DNA of 64,000 bases from Methanobrevibacter cuticularis (GCF_001639285.1 NZ_LWMW01000011.1:1-64000); one strand, 5' to 3'; shown: positions 1-8,759, counted from the first letter of the stretch. Numbers and translations: made by a program. The notes: generated by a model from the sequence alone, not told the origin.

Positions 1-66
1 CTCTTTTGATTCTTTTAAGAGATTATTAACATATACTTCATCTTCTTCTTTCAAATTAAATTTCAT
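1..66 (-). CDS. 5' end of a gene cut by the window edge (unknown)
   Basis: An ATG at 66 reads leftward through 22 open codons to the window edge, giving a charged peptide beginning MKFNLKEEDEVYVNNLLKES. The composition is protein-like, but the fragment is too short to identify and no clear Shine-Dalgarno sequence precedes it. It would diverge from the HNH gene across a 170-bp AT-rich spacer. Confidence 0.35.
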   Translation of the reverse strand, partial: MKFNLKEEDEVYVNNLLKESKE

Positions 67-236
67 AATAATATATATGAACATGCCACCATATAAACTT
101 AACTTAAATAAATTGTCTTAACACTATTTAAAATTTTTATAATTAAATTATATTTATTAATATTAATTTTTAAAATTTTATAAAAAATATTAACTATTGT
201 TTATTAATTTGTAATTATAAATAAAAAAACAGAGCG

Positions 237-1232
237 ATGAAAATGAAAAAATGTATACTATGTGAAACAGACAAAGAAGACAATGAATTTAATAAAGAAC
301 ATGTCATTCCTAAACAATTAGGTGGAACCTTAACAATAGAAAATCTATGTAAAGATTGTAATTCCAAATTAGGTAATGAATTAGATCAAGACATAGCACG
401 TAATATTTTATATAAAACATATAAATTAGGTGAAAAAATAAAATCTAATAGGAGAAATTTTATAAATCCTTTTCCCATTTTCACATCTGAAGAAGATGAA
501 AATAGACAAATAGAAATGGGACATGATGAAGAAGGTAATTTAAAAATAACACATAACCCCCAAGCTAAATCAACAATGGAATTAAAAGGAGATAAAATTA
601 GCGGGGAAATTATAAAAGCAGAATTTTCCATTGATGCCACTATACCTGAAGATGAGAGATTAAATAAAATTAAAGAATTATGTGAACAAGAAGGTTGCAA
701 ATTAACTCCTGAAGATGAAGAAAAAATCAAATCTAGGCAATTAAAAACTAGGAGTGTGAATAGTAAAGAATCTTTTTATATGTCTGAAGAAGTGGATTTA
801 TGGCCTATTATTCAACTTTATGTTAGGATAGCTTATGAAATAGCTTTTTATAAATTAGGTGATAGTTATTTTGATGATCCAATGAAAAATAAATTGAAAA
901 ATTATTTAGAAAGTGATGATCATGATATTGAAAATTTGGATGAAAGACATGGTATTATTGTGAATTATTTTCCTGAAGAAAACGAAGTTGCTGAACCTAT
1001 AAAACATCTCGCAGATTATAAAAAGCATAATGATGCAGATAGGCTACTACATTTCATTTTAATATTTCCCATGATGATAGATGGTGTTAAACAAATAAAT
1101 GTTTTAATAAATCTTTTTAATAAGCGCACATTTAGAGTTTTAATAAGTGAAGATTTTGATAACTACGATATTAAATCTTTCAATGCAATATTAATGTTTA
1201 AAAATAGATCTCATATAGAAGTTAATATCTGA
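237..1232 (+). CDS. HNH-type endonuclease-like protein
   Basis: 331 residues. The first 46 residues carry a zinc-knuckle HNH signature: Cys6-x2-Cys9, then EHVIP (His22), then NLCKDCNSKLG with Cys38-x2-Cys41 and the Asn of the motif. This is the layout of HNH nucleases in defence, phage and mobile loci. The remaining ~280 residues are acidic and not recognised; they may be a target-sensing or regulatory part. A second ATG lies two codons in (243) and may be the real start; neither has a strong Shine-Dalgarno sequence. The gene ends at a strong hairpin shared with the convergent endoisopeptidase pseudogene. Nuclease activity is inferred from the motif only. Confidence 0.7.
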   Translation: MKMKKCILCETDKEDNEFNKEHVIPKQLGGTLTIENLCKDCNSKLGNELDQDIARNILYKTYKLGEKIKSNRRNFINPFPIFTSEEDENRQIEMGHDEEGNLKITHNPQAKSTMELKGDKISGEIIKAEFSIDATIPEDERLNKIKELCEQEGCKLTPEDEEKIKSRQLKTRSVNSKESFYMSEEVDLWPIIQLYVRIAYEIAFYKLGDSYFDDPMKNKLKNYLESDDHDIENLDERHGIIVNYFPEENEVAEPIKHLADYKKHNDADRLLHFILIFPMMIDGVKQINVLINLFNKRTFRVLISEDFDNYDIKSFNAILMFKNRSHIEVNI

Positions 1233-1243
1233 AAATAAAAAAA

Positions 1244-1280
1244 ATCCCCTCAACAACAAAATAAATGTTGTGAGGGGATA
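1244..1280. terminator. bidirectional hairpin terminator
   Basis: A stem with arms TCCCCTCAACAACA and TGTTGTGAGGGGA (one bulged base) around a short AT loop, preceded by an A-run. It sits between the convergent HNH gene and the endoisopeptidase pseudogene and is one of the few GC-containing hairpins in these spacers. Confidence 0.7.
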
Positions 1281-1297
1281 TAAACTACAAATTTGAT

Positions 1298-2044
1298 TTA
1301 TTTAACCTTTTTTAAAACCTTAACTGGTTTTATTTTTCCTAATTTTAATCTTGCATTTATAGCTTTCTTAAGAACACTTAATGGTATTCATTTTATTGTT
1401 CTACTTGGGTCAGCTATTTTAACGGTTTGTGCGGATTTGCTGTATCCTGTTAAAGCTACATAATGTCCATATGATCCAAGATACCCTAATTCTGCTATTG
1501 TCTGTAATTGAATGATTAACGGATTCTTAGTACTAATATGTTTTATAATTTGTTCAAAGTTCTTATAATCTTCCTCTACTAATATGAAATTCTTATTAGC
1601 CTGTGGCACAGCTTTAACTAAATTACTTGGTGTGGTACCATCACTATCAGTCTTACAGAGTTTCCTCAAAGTTTCAATACTCACATTAACACCATAATAG
1701 CTGAAAGCCATACTTAAACTGGTTGGTCCACAAGTAACAATATCCGGCTGACTCTTAAAACTTATTTTGAGTTCTTTAACATTGACAATACTAGTACTTT
1801 GATTAGATGATGTGCCACTTTTACTCATATTCAAATCAGACTTAGCACAAGTTTTCTGATCAAACCAACCATCCTGACTATTATCTTGTTTCTTTTGTAA
1901 TAGTTTCACAGCATCACTAGTGAACTTACCATACTCACCATCAATGCTTCTTTTATAAAGTCCCATAGCCCTTAAATAAGTCTATAATTCCCTAACTAAA
2001 GAACCTTTAGAACCTATTTTTAAATTAATTTTTGTACAATCCAT
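1298..2044 (-). pseudogene. pseudomurein endoisopeptidase (PeiW/PeiP-like), two in-frame stops
   Basis: One reading frame runs from ATG 2044 (SD AAGGAG just upstream) to TAA 1298-1300, broken by TAG at codon 21 (1982-1984) and TGA at codon 219 (1388-1390). Read through, it gives a peptidoglycan-binding-type repeat (about residues 7-67, LKIGSKGSLVREL*TYLRAM then SIDGEYGKFT) and a C71/C39-like cysteine peptidase domain with Cys105 (TCGPTSLSMA), His194 (GHYVALTGY) and Asp212 (ADPSR). That is the architecture of enzymes that cut the peptide cross-links of pseudomurein, known from methanogen viruses and from Methanobacteriales genomes. Both stops are one transition away from a sense codon (CAG to TAG, TGG to TGA). 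The frame stays open for 29 codons after the TGA. A 192-residue piece (1388-1966) with all three catalytic residues could still be made, but it lacks a good start and part of the binding repeat. Confidence 0.8.
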
Positions 2045-2212
2045 ATAACCAACTCCTTGTTTTTTTGTTGTTAGCTATCGCTCACATGAAAGTAAATATG
2101 TGAAAAAATAGCTAATTAATTTTAATATAAAAAATTTTAATTTACTTTTTAGCTATTAATTTATTAATAGCTATTACTAATAATCATTATATGATAACAA
2201 GGAGGAGTAATT
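2045..2212. promoter_or_regulatory. divergent promoter region
   Basis: An AT-rich spacer between the endoisopeptidase pseudogene and the methyltransferase. It holds several TATA-like stretches (for example 2119-2135) and repeated TAGCTATT motifs. GGAGG at 2201-2205 is the ribosome binding site of the methyltransferase. A short out-of-frame ATG ORF (2191-2217, 8 codons) overlaps that site. Confidence 0.4.
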
Positions 2213-3034
2213 ATTAAAAATAATATCTGTATAACTAAACCAGAAGAAAACAATTGGGAATACTTCTGGCAAGAAAGATTAAAGCCTAGAATAGGAAAAG
2301 AAAAAAATTGGGATGAAGAAGCAGAAAAATTCTCCCAAAGATCTAAGCAAGATGAATATCAAAAAAATCTTTTTTCAAAAATGAGAATAACTAATAATGA
2401 TACCATTATTGATTTAGGATGTGGAGAAGGATCCATCACAATACCATTAGCTAAAATAGCAAAAAAAGTAACAGCTATTGACTCCTCTCCAAAAATGCTC
2501 GAAATATTAGAAAGAAGATATGAAGAAAAAAATATAGAAAATATTAATATAATCAACAAAGAATTAGAAAATGTAAAATCAAATGAAGTCGGAAAGCATG
2601 ATATTGTTCTTGCATCTCGTTCAATAAATGGAATATTTCCAATAAAAGAAACTTTATCTAATCTAAATGATATTGCTAATAAATATGTTTACATAACCTT
2701 ATTTGGACCAAATAATTGGAAATTTGAAGCTAATTTCTACAAAAGTATTGGAAAAGATTATGAAAGTTTTGCACCATATAGCTATTTGTTCAATATATTA
2801 GTTGAAATGGGAATCCATCCTAATGTTGAAAATCTTGAAATCAAAACCAACAGAACCTACAAAAATGTTCATGACGCCATAGAAAATGGAAAATGGAGAT
2901 TAAATAGCTTCAATGAAGAAGAAAAAATTCAGCTACGTAGCTATTTAAAAGAAAATCTAGTAAAAAACAAAGAAGGATTACTAGAAAACTCTGATGATAA
3001 AGCAGATTGGATCCTAATTTGGTGGAAAAAATAA
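2213..3034 (+). CDS. class I SAM-dependent methyltransferase, probable ATT start
   Basis: The glycine-rich SAM loop IIDLGCGEGSIT, followed by the acidic residue in VTAIDSSPKM, marks a Rossmann methyltransferase. The first in-frame ATG is at 2381, immediately before motif I, and would remove the normal N-terminal helices. The frame is open upstream to 2198 and encodes a typical N-terminus (WEYFWQERLKP, then NWDEEAEKFSQRSKQ). No ATG, GTG or TTG occurs in that stretch, but ATT 2213 stands 7 nt after GGAGG. I therefore place the start at ATT, giving 273 residues. The substrate is unknown; the C-terminal half (WKLN/ILIWWKK end) resembles small-molecule methyltransferases common in methanogens. A start-codon mutation of a former ATG is the alternative. 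Confidence 0.65.
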   Translation: MKNNICITKPEENNWEYFWQERLKPRIGKEKNWDEEAEKFSQRSKQDEYQKNLFSKMRITNNDTIIDLGCGEGSITIPLAKIAKKVTAIDSSPKMLEILERRYEEKNIENINIINKELENVKSNEVGKHDIVLASRSINGIFPIKETLSNLNDIANKYVYITLFGPNNWKFEANFYKSIGKDYESFAPYSYLFNILVEMGIHPNVENLEIKTNRTYKNVHDAIENGKWRLNSFNEEEKIQLRSYLKENLVKNKEGLLENSDDKADWILIWWKK

Positions 3035-3083
3035 GATATAGTGTTAATGCTGTCAAATTAGTTATTTATGTTATGTGTGACAT

Positions 3084-3120
3084 ATTGTCTTGACAATTTA
3101 TTTTCAACTGTTTATATATA
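3084..3120 (+). promoter_or_regulatory. palindrome and TATA box before the CRISPR-edge ORF
   Basis: ATTGTC-TT-GACAAT (3084-3097) is a perfect 6-bp inverted repeat. It is followed by a TATA-like TTTATATATA (about 3111-3120), some 25 nt before the ATG at 3142. The arrangement fits a TATA promoter with an operator-like site upstream. The palindrome could instead belong to the 3' end of the methyltransferase transcript. Confidence 0.35.
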
Positions 3121-3141
3121 CTGATTTTCATATTATATTAT

Positions 3142-3225
3142 ATGAAACATAGAAAATTAAAACTGGGAGATGACAGGAAAAAATTAAAAATAATGGTTAA
3201 AAAAGCAAAAGAAATTCTATTTTAA
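3142..3225 (+). pseudogene. possible 5' gene fragment fused to the CRISPR edge
   Basis: A 27-codon ORF beginning MKHRKLKLGDDRKKL is very basic and sits behind a plausible TATA box. Its stop codon lies inside the truncated first CRISPR repeat (3216-3227). It looks like the start of a gene whose remainder was lost when the array edge was joined here. A short non-coding leader read by chance in frame is equally possible. Confidence 0.3.
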
Positions 3226-4605
3226 ACTTAGCTGATAAATTAGTGGATTACAAGGAATTAAAAGAGTTTCCATACTATAAAATCTATTTTAAACTTGGCT
3301 ATTAGTGCTGTTATAGCTATCATGATACCTAGTTTCCATACTATAAAGTCTATTTTAAACAAGTTTAAATCGTGACTATTTGTATTATCTTTGTTGTTGT
3401 TTCCATACTATAAAGTCTATTTTAAACGCAATTTTTCTTGGAAATGCAACTGTAAAATATGCTGTTTCCATACTATAAAGTCTATTTTAAACACTATTAA
3501 AACAGTGAAAGGGGATGATACGTTTGAGATGTTTCCATACTATAAAGTCTATTTTAAACCTAAATTTTTTTCCTTTATATCTATAATCATAAATTTGTTT
3601 CCATACTATAAAGTCTATTTTAAACTTAAGTATATATCCAAATAACAAACCCAAAAAAATTAGTTTCCATACTATAAAGTCTATTTTAAACTTAACAAAT
3701 GGAAAAGGGGACACTATAGGTTTTCAGAGTTTCCATACTATAAAGTCTATTTTAAACTAGAATCAGTACTGCTATCATAACTCTCATCACCTTGTTTCCA
3801 TACTATAAAGTCTATTTTAAACCCTGATTTACAATTCACATGGCGGTATCTTGTTTGGGTTTCCATACTATAAAGTCTATTTTAAACCAGAACATGATAT
3901 CCCTGCAACAGCACATACAAGAGCGTTTCCATACTATAAAGTCTATTTTAAACTAGAGGACATAATGCCTTAGATGATGCGAGGGTTACGTTTCCATACT
4001 ATAAAGTCTATTTTAAACTCGGTAGTATTAACTATACTAGTAATTATTCCTGCTTGTTTCCATACTATAAAGTCTATTTTAAACTTAATAATAAAGGAGT
4101 TCAAGCAACAATACAATGGTGTTTCCATACTATAAAGTCTATTTTAAACTATGTTTGATAGTTTCTTATGTGATTTAACTAGTCAATGTTTCCATACTTT
4201 ATAGTATGGAAACCATACTAACTCATCAGGAAGATTACTATTAGGGCCACAGTTTAAAATAGACTTTATAGTATGGAAACAAAATGATTGAAAGCTTAAC
4301 AACACAATGTAAATCTTGGTTTAAAATAGACTTTATAGTATGGAAACAGGTATGGTATTAAGTTGCTTTCTAAATCAGGGGTTAAGTTTAAAATAGACTT
4401 TATAGTATGGAAACTAGCATAAAAAGATAATTTCTTTTTCATGTCTACTTGAGTTTAAAATAGACTTTATAGTATGGAAACAATAATCGGAGAATGATAA
4501 AATGGCAATGAAAAATGGTTTAAAATAGACTTTATAGTATGGAAACAAAATCCATATCCTACCACATTCGCGACTATCCAAAGTAGTTTAAAATAGACTT
4601 TATAG
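3216..4605. CRISPR. CRISPR array with an internal inversion, no cas genes in the window
   Basis: The repeat is 29 nt. In plus orientation it begins GTTTCCATACTATAAAG and ends TATTTTAAAC. Fourteen full plus-orientation copies start at 3266, 3332, 3399, 3464, 3531, 3597, 3663, 3729, 3794, 3859, 3925, 3990, 4056 and 4121; the first has one A for G. Five full copies in the opposite orientation start at 4252, 4319, 4386, 4453 and 4518. A 12-nt partial repeat (3216-3227) opens the array and a 20-nt partial (4586-4605) closes it. A 26-nt hybrid of two half repeats (4188-4213) marks the orientation switch. There are 21 spacers of 36-39 nt, 15 before and 6 after the switch. By the usual GAAAC 3' end of archaeal repeats, crRNA orientation would be minus for the first block and plus for the second. 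No cas gene lies within 3.2 kb left or 59 kb right. Confidence 0.97.
4188..4213. repeat. hybrid head-to-head half-repeat (CRISPR inversion junction)
   Basis: The sequence is GTTTCCATACT from a plus-orientation repeat joined to TTATAGTATGGAAAC from a minus-orientation repeat, forming an 11-bp stem with a 4-nt loop. Only half of each repeat is present, and the orientation of all later repeats is reversed. Confidence 0.9.
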
Positions 4606-4910
4606 AGCTTAATTAGTTTTTTATAGAAGAATAAGATGTTTAATTATAGTATTAGACAAATGCTGTTAACTTAAGAAAATTTTATTTAAAAATTTAATAT
4701 TTTTAATTAATTTTTCATAATTTTTATTTTAAAAGAAATGAAAAATTAAAATACTATAATTCCTTAAGTTGAGAGCACTGACTATTGTAGAAAACTTCTT
4801 AAAATTATAATATTTTTAAATATTTATTTTAACATTATTTTTATAAATAAAATGATTTTGATGATTAAAAACTTAATAATATTTTGAATCAAATGTCCAG
4901 TACTATAAAT
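4606..4910. other. AT-rich spacer beside the CRISPR array
   Basis: About 305 bp with no ORF. In the un-inverted arrangement this would be the leader side if crRNAs read from the minus strand, but the adjoining repeat is truncated, so an active leader is not evident. It is also the 3' side of the prenyl synthase gene. Confidence 0.35.
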
Positions 4911-5906
4911 TTAGTTTTGTCTTTTTAGGACATAATCCGCTATCAATATAAGTGCTTTTTTAGCTTCAGAATCCTCTAATATTTCAAGCAGTTCTTTGGC
5001 TTTCTTCACATATTCTTGTGCCAAGTTTGTAATATATTGAAGGGAGTTATATTTTTCAATAATTTCCATTGCTTTATCAATGTCATTTTGTGAACAGTTA
5101 TCACTTTTTAATATTTCAACTAATTTTTGATTATCTTTGGGTGAAGCTTTCTCTAATGCATTGACTATAATCAGAGTCATTTTGCCTTCAACTATGTCAC
5201 TACCAACAGGTTTACCTAATGATTCTTCATCACTTACAAGGTCCAAATAATCATCTTGAATTTGGAAAGCTAATCCTATCAATCGCCCATACTCATACAA
5301 AGCTGAAATTTGTTCTGGTGTTGCTCCTCCAACAATAGCTCCTGTTTTAGTAGCTGCAGCTATTAAAGCTGCTGTTTTTTTGAAAATCATATCTAGATAC
5401 TCTTCTTCTTTTACATTAAAATCTCCTTCAAAACTCATATCACATGCTTGACCTTCACAGATTTTAACACATGCATCAGCTACTGTAGCCAATGCTTCGT
5501 GGATAGAATCACCAGAAACAACATCGTCTTTTGCACTTATAACTAATTCAAATGCTTTTGAAAATAAGGTATCACCAGCTAAAATAGCTACTGAGTCTCC
5601 CCAAACTTTGTGAACTGAAGGTTTACCCCTCCTAATATCATCATCATCCATAATATCATCATGAATCAATGAAAATGTATGTATAAGCTCAATAGCTGCT
5701 GCCGATTTAGACGCATTTGAAATATTTCCTCCAACTGATTCACAAGTTAAAATTGTTAATGAAGGTCTTAACATTTTGCCTCCAGCTTTAGTTAAATAAA
5801 TTGAAGCCTCTTTAAGTTCATCAGGACTTATATTAGAAAGACTTGTTTTCATCTCGCTATTAATATTGTCAGAATATTTCCCTAATATCTCTGTTACATC
5901 TTGCAT
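4911..5906 (-). CDS. idsA: short-chain polyprenyl (geranylgeranyl/farnesyl) diphosphate synthase
   Basis: 331 residues. Both Asp-rich motifs of trans-prenyltransferases are present: DDIMD at 83-87 followed by [10 protein letters not shown], and DDYLD at 218-222 in FQIQDDYLD. The enzyme condenses IPP with allylic diphosphates to make C15/C20 chains for archaeal ether lipids. The bulky residues before the first motif (HTFSLIHDD) influence chain length; a bifunctional FPP/GGPP enzyme, as in related methanogens, is likely. The start ATG has a GGAGA Shine-Dalgarno sequence. It is the last gene of the isoprenoid block, separated from the RNase J gene by 415 bp of repeat-bearing spacer, so it may have its own promoter. 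Confidence 0.93.
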   Translation of the reverse strand: MQDVTEILGKYSDNINSEMKTSLSNISPDELKEASIYLTKAGGKMLRPSLTILTCESVGGNISNASKSAAAIELIHTFSLIHDDIMDDDDIRRGKPSVHKVWGDSVAILAGDTLFSKAFELVISAKDDVVSGDSIHEALATVADACVKICEGQACDMSFEGDFNVKEEEYLDMIFKKTAALIAAATKTGAIVGGATPEQISALYEYGRLIGLAFQIQDDYLDLVSDEESLGKPVGSDIVEGKMTLIIVNALEKASPKDNQKLVEILKSDNCSQNDIDKAMEIIEKYNSLQYITNLAQEYVKKAKELLEILEDSEAKKALILIADYVLKRQN

Positions 5907-6321
5907 AAAATGTCTCCATTAAACTCGTTAACTAAACCATGATTGTTTGTTAATTATATCAATACTTCTACTTCTTTTAAATTGTAATAATTAGCAGAAT
6001 AGCCTATGATCTTTATTAATATATAATTTTAAATAGTAATTTCAAGAATACAATCTCAAACATTCCCCAGAATAATATTATTTCTTAATTTTGATTTCTT
6101 TAAGATTATTTAACCTTAAATATTTTTAAGAATAAAATAATCTTAAAGAATAGTATAATATTAACTTTATAATATTAGTTTCTATTATTTAATTAATATA
6201 CTATTTTTAAGAATAAAATAATCTTAAAGAATAATTTAATTAATATAATATTTTTAAGAATAAAATAATCTTAAAGAATAATATAAATTACAATATTATT
6301 AAAGTTAATGTATGATATTAC
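5907..6321. repeat. spacer with three copies of a 32-bp sequence
   Basis: A unit beginning TATTTTTAAGAATAAAATAA and continuing TCTTAAAGAATA occurs at 6121-6152, 6202-6233 and 6249-6280, with near-identical copies and unequal spacing. Each unit holds a weak inverted repeat (TTAAGA...TCTTAA). A related TTCTTTAAGATTATTT lies at about 6096. No gene is seen. Confidence 0.8.
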
Positions 6322-7674
6322 TTAAGAGATACCACCATTAAATACTTGTGCTTGTCCATTTCTTAGAATATGAACATTATTACCAATTCTATAGCCTTCT
6401 TCTTCAGCTAGTTCACCATAAGCAGATAACATTTCTAATTCTCCGTGGGCAGGTATAATATGTTTTGGTTTGAGCATTCTGATGAAATCTCTATGATCTT
6501 CTCTTCCAGCATGCCCAGATACATGAGCATTAGAATAAATTCTTGCACCACTTGAAATTAATCTTCGTTCCATCATGTGCCTATTAGCTTTATTTGTTGG
6601 ATTTGGGATAATTGGAGCGGATATTATAACATTATCTCCTTGCCTAATACTAAATGGAGTTTTACCATTAGCTATTCTTGGGAGTAGTGCATCTGGTTCT
6701 CCTTGGTGACCTGTTGTAACAAGTAAGAAATCTTCACGCCTTTCCTCTGCTCTAGTTAATGCTTTAGTGACAGCTTTAGGTGTTCCATATACACTGGCAT
6801 TATCAGGTAAATCTAGGATTCCCAAATTTTCAGCTATTCCACAGTACCTTTCCATAGACCTTCCTAAAAATAGGATTTGTCTATCACTAGTTTTAGCAAT
6901 ATCAGATATTGCTTGTACCCTTTCAACATGAGATGAAAAAGTTGTTATTAACATTCCTGCTTTTTCCTTGAGTGGTCCTTCCATTAAATCCTGTAAAATC
7001 ATTTTAGCTACTTTTTCAGAGTAAGTTTTGACTTCTTCAAATTCATTAGCCCTAGTAGTTTCAACAATAAGAGATAAAACGCCTTTTCTACCTAGTTCCC
7101 TAAATCTATTATAATCAGGAGGAGGTGAAATTTTTTGATGATTATCAAACTTAAAATCATTTGCATAAATCACTATTCCTTCAGGAGTATGTAGAGTAGG
7201 TAACACTGCTTGAGGAATACTGTGAGTTGATTGTACAAATTCCAATGTTAAATCTTTTGATAATTTTAATTTACCTCCTGGATTTAAAGTTCTAAGGGGG
7301 TTTGAAACAGAAAATTTTCTCTCCCCCTTAATTGTTCTTTCAATTAGAGCTATTGTGTAAGGAGTAGCTATTATTGGAGCATCATATCTATGAGCTAATT
7401 TAGCTACTGCACCTATATGATCAAGATGACCATGGCTAAAGACTATTCCTTTTACTTTACCATCAACATCTTTCATTAAAGTATCATCAGGAATTACTCC
7501 CCTTTCAATTAAATCTAAACTATGCATTCTATCGATGTCAGTATCTTCATGAATGCTTATTCTATCTAGGTGTATACCCATATCAAATATTACTACTTCT
7601 TCACCTACCTTTACAGCTGTCATGTTCTTTCCAACTTCTTCATATCCGCCAATTGCGATAACTTCTACCGTCAA
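6322..7674 (-). CDS. rnj: archaeal ribonuclease J
   Basis: 450 residues. A metallo-beta-lactamase core carries HGHLDH at 81-86, ATPYT, the beta-CASP segment (LGRSMERYCG, TGHQGEPDALL) and a late SGHAGREDHRDFI with a final PAHGE. This is the aRNase J family, 5'-3' exoribonucleases of euryarchaeal RNA decay. The start is TTG at 7674 with SD GGAGGATAT; the SD overlaps the stop codon of the isomerase gene upstream, so the two are translationally linked. The position between IPP isomerase and prenyl synthase is the usual one in Methanobacteriales. Confidence 0.93.
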   Translation of the reverse strand: MTVEVIAIGGYEEVGKNMTAVKVGEEVVIFDMGIHLDRISIHEDTDIDRMHSLDLIERGVIPDDTLMKDVDGKVKGIVFSHGHLDHIGAVAKLAHRYDAPIIATPYTIALIERTIKGERKFSVSNPLRTLNPGGKLKLSKDLTLEFVQSTHSIPQAVLPTLHTPEGIVIYANDFKFDNHQKISPPPDYNRFRELGRKGVLSLIVETTRANEFEEVKTYSEKVAKMILQDLMEGPLKEKAGMLITTFSSHVERVQAISDIAKTSDRQILFLGRSMERYCGIAENLGILDLPDNASVYGTPKAVTKALTRAEERREDFLLVTTGHQGEPDALLPRIANGKTPFSIRQGDNVIISAPIIPNPTNKANRHMMERRLISSGARIYSNAHVSGHAGREDHRDFIRMLKPKHIIPAHGELEMLSAYGELAEEEGYRIGNNVHILRNGQAQVFNGGIS

Positions 7675-7676
7675 AA

Positions 7677-8759
7677 TTATATCCTCCTAGTATATTTTTT
7701 TGTGTTAAATCCCCTTTCTTCCAACCATTCTTTAGTTTCTCCCTTAATTATTAAGTTTGAATTTTTAAGTTCTTCTAAATTAGAAGCTCCTACTAAAAAC
7801 ATAGCTATCTTCAAAGATTCATTAAATCTCTTAATAAAATTGATAATTTCATTGCTACCTATAAAAGCATTTTTTAACATAGGTAATGCTATTCCAACAG
7901 AATCAGATCCAAGTGCAATAGCTTTTGCTGCATCTAGGCCATTTCGGATGCCTCCAGATGAAACAATAGGAATATTAACTGAATTGATGAGTTCTGCTGT
8001 ACTAACAGCAGTTGGAATCCCCCAATCCCAAAATAATTCTCCTAAATATCTGTCTTCTGCTCTGTAAGTCTCAACAGCTGCCCAGCTAGTTCCTCCAGCA
8101 CCAGCAACGTCGAGAAAATCTATTCCTGCCTTCTCAAGTAATATACCATCATCAGCAGAAATTCCAGTTCCAGTTTCTTTTACCATAACAGGGACTTCCA
8201 TATTCTCAGTGATTTCATTTATTCCATTTAAATAGCCTTTAGCATCAATATCCCCCTCTGGTTGAATTGATTCTTGTAGAGTATTTAAATGAATAGCTAA
8301 AATATCTGCATCAATCATGTCAACAGCTTGTTGAGCAAAATCTTCCGAATTATTCCCCACTATCTGAGGAGCACCTATATTTCCAAGTAAAATTGTAGAT
8401 GGAGCATTTTCTCTCGCTACAGAATATGTATCCTTCAATTCTGGATTTTCAATGCCTGCTCTTTGACTACCAAGGCCAAGGCCAATTTTTTCAGTTTCAG
8501 CAGCTATAGCTAATTCCCTATTAATTTGTTTAGCTAATGGATGACCTCCTGTAATTGCAGTTATAATTAATGGAGAGTTTAATTTTTTTCCAAATACATC
8601 AGTACTTATATCTATTTTATCTTTGTTGATTTCTGGTAAAGCTCTGTGAATGAGTTCTATATCCTCAAACCCTGTTTTTTTATTTTTATACTGAACATCA
8701 TATTGTTTACATATTAAAAGATGTTCCAATTTTCTATCTGAAATCATTTTATTGTCCAT
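7677..8759 (-). CDS. fni: type II isopentenyl-diphosphate delta-isomerase
   Basis: 360 residues. FMN-dependent TIM-barrel isomerase of IPP/DMAPP. Visible family features are ITAITGGHP near residue 68, [15 protein letters not shown], the [14 protein letters not shown] segment, KETGTGIS, and the phosphate-binding [20 protein letters not shown] near the C-terminus. Archaea with the modified mevalonate pathway use this enzyme. Two candidate ATGs exist (8759 and 8747); neither has a convincing SD. It is transcribed with mvk and ipk in a single direction, but a 532-bp repeat-bearing spacer precedes it. Confidence 0.94.
   Translation of the reverse strand: MDNKMISDRKLEHLLICKQYDVQYKNKKTGFEDIELIHRALPEINKDKIDISTDVFGKKLNSPLIITAITGGHPLAKQINRELAIAAETEKIGLGLGSQRAGIENPELKDTYSVARENAPSTILLGNIGAPQIVGNNSEDFAQQAVDMIDADILAIHLNTLQESIQPEGDIDAKGYLNGINEITENMEVPVMVKETGTGISADDGILLEKAGIDFLDVAGAGGTSWAAVETYRAEDRYLGELFWDWGIPTAVSTAELINSVNIPIVSSGGIRNGLDAAKAIALGSDSVGIALPMLKNAFIGSNEIINFIKRFNESLKIAMFLVGASNLEELKNSNLIIKGETKEWLEERGFNTKKYTRRI

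Noticed and set aside
1388-2044. In-frame TAG and TGA as recoded codons (pyrrolysine or selenocysteine)
   Set aside because: Nothing else in the window suggests recoding, Methanobacteriales are not known to use pyrrolysine, and both stops replace ordinary residues of the family. Two independent nonsense mutations are simpler.
3391-3714. Open frames of 75-84 codons on both strands with repeated peptide blocks (FPYYKVYFK and FKIDFIVWK)
   Set aside because: They are translations of the CRISPR repeat; the array is clear and there is no SD or gene-like composition.
4606-4910. A definite CRISPR leader at this place
   Set aside because: The adjoining repeat is truncated and no leader motif could be confirmed from one sequence, so it is listed only as a spacer.
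7570-8067. 165-codon plus-strand ORF
   Set aside because: It lies antisense across RNase J and the isomerase, both clear genes; composition is Ser/Leu/Phe-rich, typical of an antisense shadow.
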